64,000 nucleotides of DNA from Actinokineospora spheciospongiae (GCF_000564855.1 NZ_AYXG01000227.1:1-64000); one strand, 5' to 3'; positions 51,170-60,619 are shown, counted from the first letter of the stretch. The notes: generated by a model not told the origin, from the sequence alone. Numbers and translations: made by a program.

Positions 51170-51358
51170 GTGATGGGGTTCCTGGTAGGAGCAGGCGTCG
51201 GGTACGTGCTCGGCGCCAAGGCCGGGCGGGGGCGGTACGACCAGATCGTGCGCACATACCGCAAGGTCGCCGACCACCCCGCGGTGCAGGGTGCGGCGGG
51301 GATCGCGCGGGCCAAGGTCGGGGAGATGCTCGGGACCAAGGCGGACTCCAAGGGCTGA
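51170..51358 (+). CDS. Small YtxH-like protein
   Basis: 62 residues from GTG 51170 (ATG 51173 possible) behind a perfect AGGAGG. The start MGFLVGAGVGYVLGAKAGRG is the glycine-zipper membrane segment common to YtxH-like small proteins of actinobacteria; the rest is an amphipathic helix. Function unknown. It stands alone. Confidence 0.8.
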   Translation: MMGFLVGAGVGYVLGAKAGRGRYDQIVRTYRKVADHPAVQGAAGIARAKVGEMLGTKADSKG

Positions 51359-51391
51359 CGGTCGGTCGCCGGGGCGCCCCGGGGTGCGGCC

Positions 51392-52176
51392 TCAGGGCGT
51401 CCTGGCGACGAAGAAGACCCGGCGGAACGGGAACCAGGTGGTGCCGTCGGGCCGCGGCGGGTAGGCCGCGGCGAGGCGCGGGGCCAGGGCCGTGCGGAAG
51501 GCGGTCCAGTCGGGGTCGGGCAGGGCGGCGCGGATGGGGCGCAGGGCCGTGCCGGTGATCCACTCCAGGACCGCGTCCCGGCCGGTCAGCCGTTGCACGT
51601 AGGTGGTTTCCCAGGCGTCGACGGCGCAGCCCGCGGTGCTCATCAGGTCGGCGTAGCCCTCGGGGTCGAGGACGGCGTCCTCTTCGCGGAGGCGGACCGG
51701 TTCCAGGCGGTCGTGCCACTCGGGTTCGGCGACCAGTTCGCGGACCAGGACGTGGGAGGGGACGCCGAAGTTGCCCGGGACCTGCACGGCGATCCACGCG
51801 CCCGGGGGCAGTTCGGTCGCCCAGCGGCGCAGCAGGTCCTGGTGCCCGGGAACCCACTGGAGCACGGCGTTGCTCACCACGACGTCGGTGTCGGCGGCGG
51901 GTTCCCAGTCCTGGACGGCGCGTTCCTCGGCTTCGACGCCGCGTTCGCGGGCCGCGGCGACCATCTTCGCGGACGAGTCGATCGCGATCAGCCGGGCGTC
52001 GGGCCAGCGCCGGGCCAGGGTCGTGGTGAGGGTGCCGGGGCCGTGGTGAGGGTGCCGGGGCCGCAACCGAGGTCGGCCACGGCTCGCGGGCTGTCGGCGT
52101 CGATGCGGGCGAGCAGTTCGTGGAACGGCCTGCTCCGGTGGTCGCCGAAGGTCAGGTACTCGGCCGGATTCTACAT
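51392..52176 (-). pseudogene. tam: Trans-aconitate 2-methyltransferase, broken
   Basis: Reads from ATG 52176, but codon 2, Trp in normal members (MWNPAEYL), is TAG. The frame [20 protein letters not shown] ... [13 protein letters not shown] then hits a 20-bp tandem duplication (52,023-52,062) that shifts frame. Removing one copy restores [19 protein letters not shown] and the remaining 190 residues to TGA at 51,392 are intact (VVSNAVLQWVPG). Two independent lesions mark it as a pseudogene. Family identity is from the GCGPGT and C-terminal motifs. Confidence 0.85.
52023..52062. repeat. 20-bp perfect tandem duplication
   Basis: Two identical 20-bp units (52,023-52,042 and 52,043-52,062) inside the SAM-binding region of the tam pseudogene. 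A 20-bp insertion is not a multiple of three and breaks the frame. Confidence 0.9.
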
Positions 52177-52186
52177 GACGCCCCCT

Positions 52187-52210
52187 GTAACAGTACGTTC
52201 GTACTGTTAC
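52187..52210. promoter_or_regulatory. TetR-like palindromic operator
   Basis: GTAACAGTACG and its exact complement flank a TT spacer, 11 bp before the tam start codon. It has the form of a TetR-family operator, but no TetR gene is adjacent. Confidence 0.6.
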
Positions 52211-52211
52211 C

Positions 52212-52751
52212 TTACTGCGAGTTCTCCTCATCCGGAAGCCCGCCGGACATCTTGGCCGCGACCTCGGCGGCGATCTCGCGCACCAGCTCCGCGTCGGTGC
52301 CCGGGTCGGGGCGGACCTGCAAGACCGTTCCGTCCCGGCCGGGCAGCTTGCGCTGGATGAACCACGCCCCGCCACCGGGCAGCTCGCGGTAGTGCCGCGA
52401 GCGGATCGAACCGGTGACCCTGCGGTGCACGGCCTGCGGCAGCTTTCCCGGCGCTTCGACGACGTAGCGGCGGGGCCGCAGGTCGGCCAGGAGCACCGCG
52501 GTGCCCGCTTCGCCGACCTCCTCCGCCTCGACGATCTCCAGCGCGCCACCACCCCAGGTGGCCTTGGAGACCAGGTGCCACCCGATGCGGCGCGGGCCCT
52601 CCGGCTCGGGCACCCACAGCCCGAGCGAGGTGGCCAGCAGGTGCCCACCGCCGCGCACGGTCGCCGCCGCGCCGACGGTCTCGTCGCGCTCCAGCTCGCC
52701 GGTGAAGCCCTTCGGCACGCCGCTGAGCAGCCGTTGCAGGAAGCCGATCAC
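52212..52751 (-). CDS. Conserved hypothetical protein downstream of dnaG
   Basis: 179 residues from GTG 52751, overlapping the dnaG stop as GTGA, so it is co-translated with primase. Beta-rich sequence (GHLLATSLGLWVPEPEGPRRI, VVEAPGKLPQAVHRRVTGSI) ends with a helical tail. It resembles small actinobacterial proteins encoded after dnaG; no known function or catalytic motif. Confidence 0.75.
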   Translation of the reverse strand: MIGFLQRLLSGVPKGFTGELERDETVGAAATVRGGGHLLATSLGLWVPEPEGPRRIGWHLVSKATWGGGALEIVEAEEVGEAGTAVLLADLRPRRYVVEAPGKLPQAVHRRVTGSIRSRHYRELPGGGAWFIQRKLPGRDGTVLQVRPDPGTDAELVREIAAEVAAKMSGGLPDEENSQ

Positions 52752-54649
52752 GCCGCACCGCCCGCGGCCTGGTTGCCGAGCGCCTTGTACCACTCCTCCA
52801 TCGCCACCAGGTCCCCCCACAGCGCGCGCGCCTCGTCCGGGTGCTCCATCGGCGAGACCCGCTGCAACCGCGACTTGATGTCGGCGATCTGCTTGGCCAC
52901 CAGTTCCCGCTGCAACGCGGCGAGGATGGCGGAGGCGTAGCGCTCGGCGGCGGCGTTCTTGTTCGGCAGCGGCATCGGCTCGACGCTCAGCTCGCTGACC
53001 AACTTGCGCACCGCCTCCCCCTGGCACTGCTTGGAGACGGCCTCCAGCAGCTCACCGCCGCCGAGGCCGGAGGCGGTGCCGCCCGCGTCGATCACGGCCT
53101 GGTGCAGGGCGGCGTAGGCCGGGTCGGTGAAGACCTCGACCGGGAGCGAGTCGTACATCGGGCCCGCCAGGGCGGGCTCCTGCAGCGCCAGCTTGAGCAC
53201 CTCGCGCTGGGCGTGCAGGCGCGGGTTGCGCGGGTCGGGCCGGGCCGGGCCGGTGGTCTCGACGGCGAGCGCGCCCTGGTTCTGGTCCACCTGGGTGCGC
53301 GAGGACCGCCGGGCGGTGCCGCCCGCGCTCTCGCGGACCCGGCGGACGACCGCGGCGGTGTCGTCCCAGCCGACCCACCCGGCCAACTGGCGGGCGTACT
53401 CGTCGCGCAGCGAGTGGTCCTTGATCCGGGCCACCATGGGCACGGTGCGGCGCAGCGCGTCGACGCGCCCCTCGGCGGTGTCGAGGTCGATCTTGGCCAG
53501 CTCGGAGCGGATGGCGAAGCTCAGCAGCGGGGTCCGCCGGGCGACCAGGTCCTTGACCGCGACGTCGCCCTTCGCCTGGCGCAGCTCGCAGGGGTCCATG
53601 CCGTCGGGGGCGATGGCGATGAAGGTCTGGGCGGCGAACTCCTGCTCGTCGTCGAAGGCCTTGCGGGCGGCCTTCTGCCCGGCCTCGTCCCCGTCGAAGG
53701 TGAAGATCACCTCGCCGCGGAAGGCGTCGTCGTCCATCAGCAGCCTGCGCAGCACCCGGATGTGGTCGGCGCCGAACGCGGTGCCGCAGGAGGCCACCGC
53801 CGTGGGCACGCCCGCCTGGTGCATGGCCATCACGTCGGTGTAGCCCTCGACGACGACGACCTGGTGGCGCTTGGCGATCTCCCGCTTGGCCAGGTCGAGC
53901 CCGAACAGCACGTTGGACTTCTTGTAGATCGGGCTCTCGCTGGTGTTGAGGTACTTGGCCTGGATCTGGTCGTCGTCGAAGAGCCTGCGCGCGCCGAAGC
54001 CGACCACGTCGCCGCCGATGTCCTTGATCGGCCACAGCAGCCGCCGGTGGAACCGGTCGATCGGCCCCTGCCGCCCCTCCTTGACCAGGCCGCCCTTGAT
54101 CAGCTCGGCCACCTCGAAGCCGCGGCCGAGCAGGTGCTTGGTCAGCCGGTCCCAGCCCGCCGGGGCGAACCCGCAGCCGTACACCGCCGCGGCCGCCTCG
54201 TCGAAGCCGCGTTCGGCCAGGAACTCCCGCGCGGTCACGGCCTCCGGGCTGCGCAGTTGCTCGGCGTAGAACTCCGCCGCCGCCTTGTGCGCGTCGACCA
54301 GCCGCGACCGGGTGCCCCGGTCGCGCTGCACGCTGGCGCCGCCGCCCTCGTAGGTCAACTGCAACCCGACCCGTTCGGCGAGGCGCTCCACCGACTCGAC
54401 GAACGACAGGTGGTCGATCTTCATCACGAACGCGATGACGTCGCCGCCCTCGCCGCAGCCGAAGCAGTGGAACGTCCCGTGCGTCGACCGCACGTTGAAC
54501 GACGGGGTCTTCTCGTCGTGGAACGGGCACAGCCCCTTGAGCGCGCCGCCGCCCGCGCGCCGCAACTGGACGTACTCGCCGACGATCTCGTCGATCCGGC
54601 TGCGCTCGCGGACGAGTGCTATGTCGCTTTCCCGGATGCGTCCTGCCAC
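52748..54649 (-). CDS. dnaG: DNA primase
   Basis: 633 residues from GTG 54649; TTG 54658 is an alternative. The N-terminal zinc ribbon (CPFHDEKTPSF ... FHCFGCG) is followed by the RNA polymerase domain with the TOPRIM motifs VVVEGYTDVMAMHQ and TFDGDEAGQKAA, then a C-terminal helicase-binding domain. It makes RNA primers for replication. Heads an operon with the 179-residue gene. Core chromosomal gene. Confidence 0.95.
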   Translation of the reverse strand: MAGRIRESDIALVRERSRIDEIVGEYVQLRRAGGGALKGLCPFHDEKTPSFNVRSTHGTFHCFGCGEGGDVIAFVMKIDHLSFVESVERLAERVGLQLTYEGGGASVQRDRGTRSRLVDAHKAAAEFYAEQLRSPEAVTAREFLAERGFDEAAAAVYGCGFAPAGWDRLTKHLLGRGFEVAELIKGGLVKEGRQGPIDRFHRRLLWPIKDIGGDVVGFGARRLFDDDQIQAKYLNTSESPIYKKSNVLFGLDLAKREIAKRHQVVVVEGYTDVMAMHQAGVPTAVASCGTAFGADHIRVLRRLLMDDDAFRGEVIFTFDGDEAGQKAARKAFDDEQEFAAQTFIAIAPDGMDPCELRQAKGDVAVKDLVARRTPLLSFAIRSELAKIDLDTAEGRVDALRRTVPMVARIKDHSLRDEYARQLAGWVGWDDTAAVVRRVRESAGGTARRSSRTQVDQNQGALAVETTGPARPDPRNPRLHAQREVLKLALQEPALAGPMYDSLPVEVFTDPAYAALHQAVIDAGGTASGLGGGELLEAVSKQCQGEAVRKLVSELSVEPMPLPNKNAAAERYASAILAALQRELVAKQIADIKSRLQRVSPMEHPDEARALWGDLVAMEEWYKALGNQAAGGAA

Positions 54650-54866
54650 GGTCGTCAAGTCTATGCGCGTGCGCCGACTCCCGGCTTTCAGGTCACTCGG
54701 CCCCGCCGCCCCCTCCCCTCCGCTGCCACCGACTTCCTCCCACCGGCCACGCCCGCGCACCGGCACGTCCTGGTTTCGCCGATCTCCTCCCAGCTCGCTC
54801 GTCCTGTTCGTCGACCACTCCCCCACCGCCGCCGCCGGTGCCCACACCCGCCCCTACCATGGGCGC

Positions 54867-55829
54867 GTGCCAGCCGACGCCGACCTCGCCGCGCGGTTCG
54901 CCGAGCACCGCACGCACCTGGTGGGCGTGGCCTACCGCCTCACCGGCACCCTGGCCGACGCCGAGGACGCGGTGCAGGACGCCTGGCTGCGCCTGTCCGG
55001 TGTGGACGAACAGACCCTGCAGGGCATCCGCGACCTGCGCGCTTGGCTGACCACCGCCGTGGGCAGGCTGTGCCTGGACCGGCTGCGGTCGGCCACCGCC
55101 CGCCGCGAGCGCCACGTCGGCCCGTGGCTGCCCGAGCCGATCGTCACCCCGCTGCCCGGCGCCCCCGGCCCGGCCGCCGCCGAGGACCCGCTGGACGTGG
55201 TCGTCCGCGACGACGGCGTGCGGCTGGCCGCCCTGGTCGTGCTCGACCGGCTCACCCCGGAGCAGCGGGTCGCGCTGGTGCTGCACGACGCGTTCGGCGT
55301 CCCGTTCGGCGAGATCGCCGCCACCCTGGGCTGCTCACCCGCGGCGGCCCGCCAGCACGCCACCCGGGCCCGCAGGGCCGCGGCAGCGGCGGACCCGCCA
55401 CCGCGGGTGCCGCTGCCGCAGCAGCGCGAGCTCGTCGAGGACTTCCTCGCCGCCCTGGCCTCCGGTGACCTGGCCAGGGTGGTGGCCCTGCTGCACCCGG
55501 ACGCCGTGCTCACCGGGGACGGTGGCGGCAAGGCCCGCACGGCGCGGCAGCGGGTGGTCGGCGCCGACCGGATCGGCCGGTTCCTGCTGGGGCTGCTCGC
55601 GATGTACGGCACCGCCGCCCTGGCGGGCGGGCGCCTGGTGCTGGTGAACGGCGACCTGGGCATGGTGCTGCCCGCGACCCCCGGTGGTGACGGGCACCGG
55701 CCGCTCGGTGCCCGGGTCACCACCTTCGCGGTCCGGGACGGCCGGATCGCGGAGGTCTACGACGTGGTCAACCCGGACAAGCTGACCAGGGTCACCGGGT
55801 CGGCACCCGGCACGCCTCCCCCGAGCTGA
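54867..55829 (+). CDS. sigJ: ECF41-type RNA polymerase sigma factor
   Basis: 320 residues from GTG 54867. Sigma region 2 (VGVAYRLTGTLADAEDAVQD) and region 4 (PFGEIAATLGCSPAAARQHA) are followed by a SnoaL-like C-terminal domain of about 130 residues (LVEDFLAALASGDLARVVAL). That extension defines ECF41, which is self-regulated by the domain and has no separate anti-sigma factor. The usual partner, a carboxymuconolactone decarboxylase, is encoded convergently with 38 bp overlap. Confidence 0.92.
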   Translation: MPADADLAARFAEHRTHLVGVAYRLTGTLADAEDAVQDAWLRLSGVDEQTLQGIRDLRAWLTTAVGRLCLDRLRSATARRERHVGPWLPEPIVTPLPGAPGPAAAEDPLDVVVRDDGVRLAALVVLDRLTPEQRVALVLHDAFGVPFGEIAATLGCSPAAARQHATRARRAAAAADPPPRVPLPQQRELVEDFLAALASGDLARVVALLHPDAVLTGDGGGKARTARQRVVGADRIGRFLLGLLAMYGTAALAGGRLVLVNGDLGMVLPATPGGDGHRPLGARVTTFAVRDGRIAEVYDVVNPDKLTRVTGSAPGTPPPS

Positions 55830-56358
55830 AGCCCTGGTCGACGATGCCGAGCGTGCCGTTCATCCTGGCGCGCATGTTCTCCAGCGCGATCTGGTAGGTC
55901 AGTTCGAGCACTCCCTTCTCACCGAACCGCTCCCGGAGTTCGGCGAACTGCGCGTCGGTGACGCCGACCGGGGTGTCGGTCATGGCGTCGGCGTAGGCGA
56001 TGGCCAGCCGCTCGTCGTCGGTGTAGGCGGACGAGGTGGCGTGGTCATCGATGTGGGCGAGCCGCTCGACGTCCAGCCCGTCGAGGCGCTGGAGCATGGC
56101 GCCGAAGTCGACGCACCACGAGCAGCCCAGCCGCTGGGCGACCCGGTACACCGCCAGCTCGCGGACGGCGGCGGGCAGCACCGTGGACGCCCGTTGGGCG
56201 GCGAGCTCGTGGACGACGTTCGCGCCCATGAGCCCGCGGTGGTGGGCCAGCACGGTCAACGGCTCGGGCACGGCCCCGAACCGCTTGGCCGCGAACCGGT
56301 AGAGCATCCGCAGCACCGGACCACCCGACTTGCCGTCCACACCGTCGATACGGGCCAT
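55792..56358 (-). CDS. Carboxymuconolactone decarboxylase/AhpD-like protein
   Basis: 188 residues from ATG 56358. The redox motif is GCSWCVDFG with the CxxC pair, in an AhpD-like helical fold (LAVYRVAQRLGCSWC ... LTYQIALENMRARMN). These proteins are standard partners of ECF41 sigma factors. An exact ECF41 promoter lies 49 bp upstream, so the gene is almost certainly the sigma factor's target. Likely a thiol-dependent peroxidase or detoxifying enzyme. Confidence 0.9.
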   Translation of the reverse strand: MARIDGVDGKSGGPVLRMLYRFAAKRFGAVPEPLTVLAHHRGLMGANVVHELAAQRASTVLPAAVRELAVYRVAQRLGCSWCVDFGAMLQRLDGLDVERLAHIDDHATSSAYTDDERLAIAYADAMTDTPVGVTDAQFAELRERFGEKGVLELTYQIALENMRARMNGTLGIVDQGFSSGEACRVPTR

Positions 56359-56406
56359 CTCGGGCTCCTCCGTCGCAGGGCCCCGTCGGGGGCCGTGTAC
56401 TCGGGA

Positions 56407-56433
56407 GACGAGGTACCGGGTCGATGTGTGACA
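56407..56433 (-). promoter_or_regulatory. ECF41 promoter
   Basis: On the minus strand TGTCACA (56,433-56,427), 16 bases, then CGTC (56,410-56,407). This is exactly the TGTCACA-N16-CGTC pattern reported for ECF41 promoters. It stands upstream of the decarboxylase gene. Confidence 0.85.
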
Positions 56434-56461
56434 GCCGGTCGGAACGGGATCAAGAACGGGA

Positions 56462-57529
56462 TCAGGACGGGTCCGTCACCCTCGCCACGAAGTAGAGCAC
56501 GCCGGTACGACGATTCCGGACCAGGAACAGGAACGGCCGGTCCACCGCGACCTCCAGCGGCTCGCCGACGGACAGGCTGACCGCTCGCATCATGACCGCC
56601 GTGGCCGCCGCGCCCTCGAAGCCCTGCTCGTCGACCTTGAGCACCGCCTCGTGGACGACCTCGTCCACCGCCAGCCGGTCCGGGCTGATCCCGCTGAGGT
56701 CCGCCTCGTCGGTGAAGACCGCCCGGACGCCCAGTCCGGACAGCGCGGACCGCAGCTTCGCCTCCGACCGCACCGCCAGCCTCGGCAGCCGCAACGTGAT
56801 CATGGCCCGGCCCTTCGCCTCCACCAGCGCCGCCAGCGACTCGCCGGTCAGCGTGGCCTCGGCCTCGGCGAGGTCGCCGTCCGGCAGCAGGACGAGCGCC
56901 TCCACCTGCCCGGCCCCCGGGAGCCGCACGACCTGCCACCCGTCGACCGCGGCGTACCCCAGCGTCTCGGTCAGCGCCATGGTGGGCACGTCGACCGGTC
57001 CGGATGGGGTGCGGAACGGCCGCGGCTCGGTCCCGCCCTCGGCGAACCTGTTGCGCCACGCCACTTTCAGGTACAGCGCGTTCACCAGCGCGGAGACCGT
57101 CGTCGCGCGGACGTCGCCCGGTTTCAGCAGCTCGTCGATCAACTGCCGGGTCGTCTCGGCGACGTCGGCGTTGATCGTGCGGCGGGCGCCCTCGGTGTCG
57201 TCGCGGAACGACACCGCGCGCACCCCGCCGGACATCCGGGACGCGAACCCCTCCTCGACCCGGATCGCGGGGTCGACCCACAGCGTGTTGGCCACGGCGA
57301 GGGTCATCCGGTCCTCGCCGTCGTCCGGTTCGGTCGCCCCCGCCAACGCCCCGTGCAGCTCGTCGAGGTCGCCGAGCAGCGCGGTCAGCTCGGCGCGGGT
57401 GTCCCCGCGGGCCCCTTCCGCGAGCAGGCCGAGCGCGCTGGCCACCGAGAACGGCGACCAGCACACCTGCTCCGCGGGGTCGGGCGCGACGGCGCGGAGC
57501 AGGGCCAGGGTGAAGTCCAGGTGCGACAC
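56462..57529 (-). CDS. Serpin family protein
   Basis: 355 residues from GTG 57529. The serpin fold is shown by NALYLKVAWRNRF, the shutter region, and FLFLVRNRRTGVLYFVARV at the C-terminus. The reactive loop hinge reads KVDEQGFEGAAATAVMMRAV: the Ala-Thr-Ala run fits an inhibitor, though Phe replaces the usual small residue at P14. P1 is probably in the Arg-Ala-Val-Ser stretch. No signal peptide, so it would protect against an intracellular serine protease. It begins 18 bp after dgt. Confidence 0.88.
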   Translation of the reverse strand: MSHLDFTLALLRAVAPDPAEQVCWSPFSVASALGLLAEGARGDTRAELTALLGDLDELHGALAGATEPDDGEDRMTLAVANTLWVDPAIRVEEGFASRMSGGVRAVSFRDDTEGARRTINADVAETTRQLIDELLKPGDVRATTVSALVNALYLKVAWRNRFAEGGTEPRPFRTPSGPVDVPTMALTETLGYAAVDGWQVVRLPGAGQVEALVLLPDGDLAEAEATLTGESLAALVEAKGRAMITLRLPRLAVRSEAKLRSALSGLGVRAVFTDEADLSGISPDRLAVDEVVHEAVLKVDEQGFEGAAATAVMMRAVSLSVGEPLEVAVDRPFLFLVRNRRTGVLYFVARVTDPS

Positions 57530-57547
57530 GCGTCCGAGTGTGCCGGC

Positions 57548-58822
57548 TCAGCGGCCGGGGGCTCGGTGGTTGTCCACAAGCGCGGCGTGCCAGACCAGCG
57601 CCTGCGAGTCCGTCAGCGACGCGACCTGGTCGATGACCACCCGCAACCGCGCCGCGTCGTCCGCCGCCTCCGCCCAGGCCGGGCGGAACGCGGGCTCCAG
57701 CACCTCCGCCGCCCGCCGCACCAGCACCGCGACCAGGCTGCTGAGCAGTTCGCGCTGCCCGGCCTGCAGGGCCAGCCGGTCGGGGTCGCTCATCACGTAG
57801 CGCACCGCCATCGCCTTGAGCAGCGCGACCTCGGCGGCGACCCGCCCGGGTACGACCAGGTCGGCGGCGTAGCGGGTCAGCGGCCCGTCGCCGTGCGCGC
57901 GGCGGGTGCCCGCGACGACCGCCGTGGCGAACCGACCGACGAGTTCGCTGGTCAGCCGCTTGAGCGCGACCTGGGCGGCCAGCGAACCGTCGTACTCCCG
58001 CGCGACGAGGTCGGCGACCGGGGACAGCCCCAGCAGCTGCGCCGCGGCCTCCTCCAGGCAGGAGACCGGCTCGGCGGAGAAGTGCTTGGCGGCCAGTCCG
58101 GCGATCACCGCGCGCTCCGCCGGGTCGGCCAGCGAGGCCAGCGAGATCCGCCCGGCGCGCACCCCGTCCTCGACGTCGTGCACCGAGTAGGCCACGTCGT
58201 CGGCCCAGTCCATGACCTGCGCCTCCAGGCAGCGGCGGTCGTCGGGGACGCCGTCGCGCAGCCACCGGAACACCGGCAGGTCGTCGTCGTAGACGCCGAA
58301 CTTGACCACCCCGGCGCGGCGCGGCCATGGGTACTTCGCGGCCGCGTCGAGCGAGGCCCGGGTGAGGTTGAGGCCGTGGCCGAGCACCTTCGGCTCCAGC
58401 CGGGTCAGGATGCGCAGGGTCTGCGCGTTGCCCTCGAACCCGCCGCAGGGCTGGGCGGCGAGGTCGAGCGCCCGCTCGCCGTTGTGGCCGAAGGGCGGGT
58501 GGCCGATGTCGTGGGCGAGGCCCGCGGTGTCGACGACGTCCGGGTCGCAGCCCAGTTCCTCGGCGATGCCGCGCCCGATCTGGGCGACCTCCAGGGAGTG
58601 GGTCAGCCTGGTCCGCGGGATGCCGTGCGCCTCGGAGCCCTCGTTGGGCCCCACGACCTGGGTCTTGCCCGCGAGCCTGCGCAGCGCCGCCGAGTGCAGG
58701 ACCCGGGCGCGGTCCCGGCTGAACGGCGTGCGCACGGGGGCCCGCGCACCGGGCAGGCCCGCGCCCTTGTCCGGCTCGGCGACCAGCCGTTCGCGGTCGT
58801 GCGCGCTGTAGCCGTTGTTCAC
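57548..58822 (-). CDS. dgt: dNTP triphosphohydrolase (dGTPase family)
   Basis: 424 residues from GTG 58822. The HD domain is clear: [31 protein letters not shown], and [16 protein letters not shown]. It removes triphosphate from dNTPs and so limits the nucleotide pool. It lies in the dnaG-dgt-glyS neighbourhood conserved in actinobacteria, upstream of the serpin gene. Confidence 0.93.
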   Translation of the reverse strand: MNNGYSAHDRERLVAEPDKGAGLPGARAPVRTPFSRDRARVLHSAALRRLAGKTQVVGPNEGSEAHGIPRTRLTHSLEVAQIGRGIAEELGCDPDVVDTAGLAHDIGHPPFGHNGERALDLAAQPCGGFEGNAQTLRILTRLEPKVLGHGLNLTRASLDAAAKYPWPRRAGVVKFGVYDDDLPVFRWLRDGVPDDRRCLEAQVMDWADDVAYSVHDVEDGVRAGRISLASLADPAERAVIAGLAAKHFSAEPVSCLEEAAAQLLGLSPVADLVAREYDGSLAAQVALKRLTSELVGRFATAVVAGTRRAHGDGPLTRYAADLVVPGRVAAEVALLKAMAVRYVMSDPDRLALQAGQRELLSSLVAVLVRRAAEVLEPAFRPAWAEAADDAARLRVVIDQVASLTDSQALVWHAALVDNHRAPGR

Positions 58823-58847
58823 CCGGAGAGGGTACGTCCCGGGGGCG

Positions 58848-59495
58848 TCAGCCGACTTCCTGATCGAGGGCGATGCGGTCGGCGGAGGCGTGGGTGCCGC
58901 GGTAGTACAACAGGGCGGCGGTCTCGCGGAGGATGTAGCGGGCCTGGGTCTCGCGCGTCTGCACGATCGGTCCGGAGTGCGTGGGCGAGGTCCAGGCGTC
59001 CAGCCCGGCGTCCTCGGCCATGGTGCGGGCGCGCAGCGAGTGCCAGGGGTCGCTGACGATCACGGCGGACTCCCAGCCGCGGTTCATCACCTCGCCCGCC
59101 ACGGCGTGCAGGGTGCCCAGGGTGTCGTTGCCCTCGCTGACCTGGATGACCCGGTCGTCGGGCACGCCGTGGTCGACCAGCCAGCGCTTGCCCGCCTCGG
59201 CCTCGCTGTAGCGGTCGCCCTCCCGCCTGCCACCGCCGGTGACGATGTGCTCGGCGACGCCCTCCTCGAACAGCGCCTTGGCCTGCCGCAGCCGGGCTTC
59301 GAGGACCTTCGACGGCCTGCCGGCGTACTGGGCCGCGCCGAGCACGACCACCACGTCGGCGCGGTCGCGGTCGTCGATGCGGGCGACCTGCCAGACCCGG
59401 AACGCGGTGCCGCCGACGACGAGGAAGCCCATCAGCACGAAACCGACGAGCAGCCTGCGCAGGAACCGGCGCACCGGGTGGGGGTGGGGGGGCAC
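58848..59495 (-). CDS. YdcF/SanA family membrane protein
   Basis: 215 residues from GTG 59495. A single N-terminal membrane anchor ([17 protein letters not shown]) is followed by the DUF218 domain with [20 protein letters not shown] and [10 protein letters not shown]. The family is linked to envelope integrity in other bacteria; the substrate is unknown. It ends 25 bp before the dgt start and is probably co-transcribed with it. Confidence 0.88.
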   Translation of the reverse strand: MPPHPHPVRRFLRRLLVGFVLMGFLVVGGTAFRVWQVARIDDRDRADVVVVLGAAQYAGRPSKVLEARLRQAKALFEEGVAEHIVTGGGRREGDRYSEAEAGKRWLVDHGVPDDRVIQVSEGNDTLGTLHAVAGEVMNRGWESAVIVSDPWHSLRARTMAEDAGLDAWTSPTHSGPIVQTRETQARYILRETAALLYYRGTHASADRIALDQEVG

Positions 59496-59674
59496 TCCGA
59501 CATCCTTCCAGGACCGGGGACGAGCCGTGGTGCGGCGAACACGCTACGCGCAGGGTATGACGTCCGTGGCGGCCGGGGGTTGCCCGACCCCCGAGTTGTC
59601 CACATCCCCCGAATCCATCCACAGGTTCGCGACTCGCCTTCCCGCCCGCCCGCCGAGCCGGTTTCCTCGAAGCC

Positions 59675-60613
59675 ATGACAGCGAACCGAGCAGTCCTCGA
59701 CCTCGACCACCTGCCCGCCCTGTTCCCGCACGGCGTGGCCCGCTCGTCCGAACTGGTCGCACTCGGCCTCTCCGGTCCCCGGATCGCCGCCCGCTGCGCG
59801 CCCCGGGGCCCGTGGCAGCGCCTCGACGAAGGCGTCGTCCTGCTCAGCGACGCGCCGCCCGCGCGCACCCAGCGGTTGCAGGCGGCGCTGCGGGTGGCCG
59901 GGCCGCACGCCGTCGTCACCGGCCGGGAGGCCCTGTGGCTGCACGGGATGGCGGTGCCGCCGCTGGGCGCGATCCACCTGCTCGTGCCGTCGTCGGCGCG
60001 CGGGCGGTCGGACGGGTCGGTGGCGGCCGAGCGCACCGACCGGATGCCGGACACGCTGTGGCGGCGGGGGTTCCCCACCGCTCCGGCCGCCAGGGCGCTC
60101 GTCGACGCGTGCAGGCGGACACCGTCGGTGGAGGAGGTGCGCGCCCTGGCACTCGGCGGCCCGGTGCCGCTCGCGGCGATCCACCGGGAACTGGCGTCCA
60201 CCTCCGCGACCGGCGTGGGCGCGCTCCGCCGCGTGCTGTCCGAAGTGGACCGGGGAGTCCGGTCGGCGGGAACGCGGATCGCGGCGTCGCTGGTGGACCG
60301 CGCGGGGCTGCCGCCACCGCGGTGGTCGGTGCGGCTGAGCACGCCGAACGACGTCCACCTGGGCATCGTCGACGCGTGGTGGGACGAGGTGGGGCTGGCC
60401 TGGGACGCCGACCTGCACCGGCCGTGGGCGCCGAGCAGCCACCGGGCCACCCTCACCCGGGCGGCCAGGCTGACCGCGGCCGGGGTGATCCCGGTGCACA
60501 CCGCGCCCGCCCGCATCCGGGACGACACCGCGGCGGTGGTCGCCGAACTGCGGGGCGCGTACCGGCTCGCGGCGGACCTGCCGCGCCCGGAGGTGGTGGC
60601 GCACAAGGGGTGA
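59675..60613 (+). CDS. AbiEi-like/DUF559-type protein
   Basis: 312 residues from ATG 59675. The N-terminal part (GVARSSELVALGLSGPRI ... PWQRLDEGVVLLSD) resembles the winged-helix antitoxin domain of AbiEi-type proteins, and the region after about 220 (RWSVRLSTPNDVHLGIVDAW) resembles the restriction-endonuclease-like fold found in many actinobacterial relatives. The usual catalytic residues are not fully evident. No toxin gene is adjacent. Flanked by a hairpin before glyS. Confidence 0.6.
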   Translation: MTANRAVLDLDHLPALFPHGVARSSELVALGLSGPRIAARCAPRGPWQRLDEGVVLLSDAPPARTQRLQAALRVAGPHAVVTGREALWLHGMAVPPLGAIHLLVPSSARGRSDGSVAAERTDRMPDTLWRRGFPTAPAARALVDACRRTPSVEEVRALALGGPVPLAAIHRELASTSATGVGALRRVLSEVDRGVRSAGTRIAASLVDRAGLPPPRWSVRLSTPNDVHLGIVDAWWDEVGLAWDADLHRPWAPSSHRATLTRAARLTAAGVIPVHTAPARIRDDTAAVVAELRGAYRLAADLPRPEVVAHKG

Positions 60614-60619
60614 ACCGGG

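Noticed and set aside
59596-59604. TTGTCCACA DnaA-box-like sequence (another at about 57,567)
   Set aside because: Single scattered boxes, with no dnaA, dnaN or box cluster, so not an origin.
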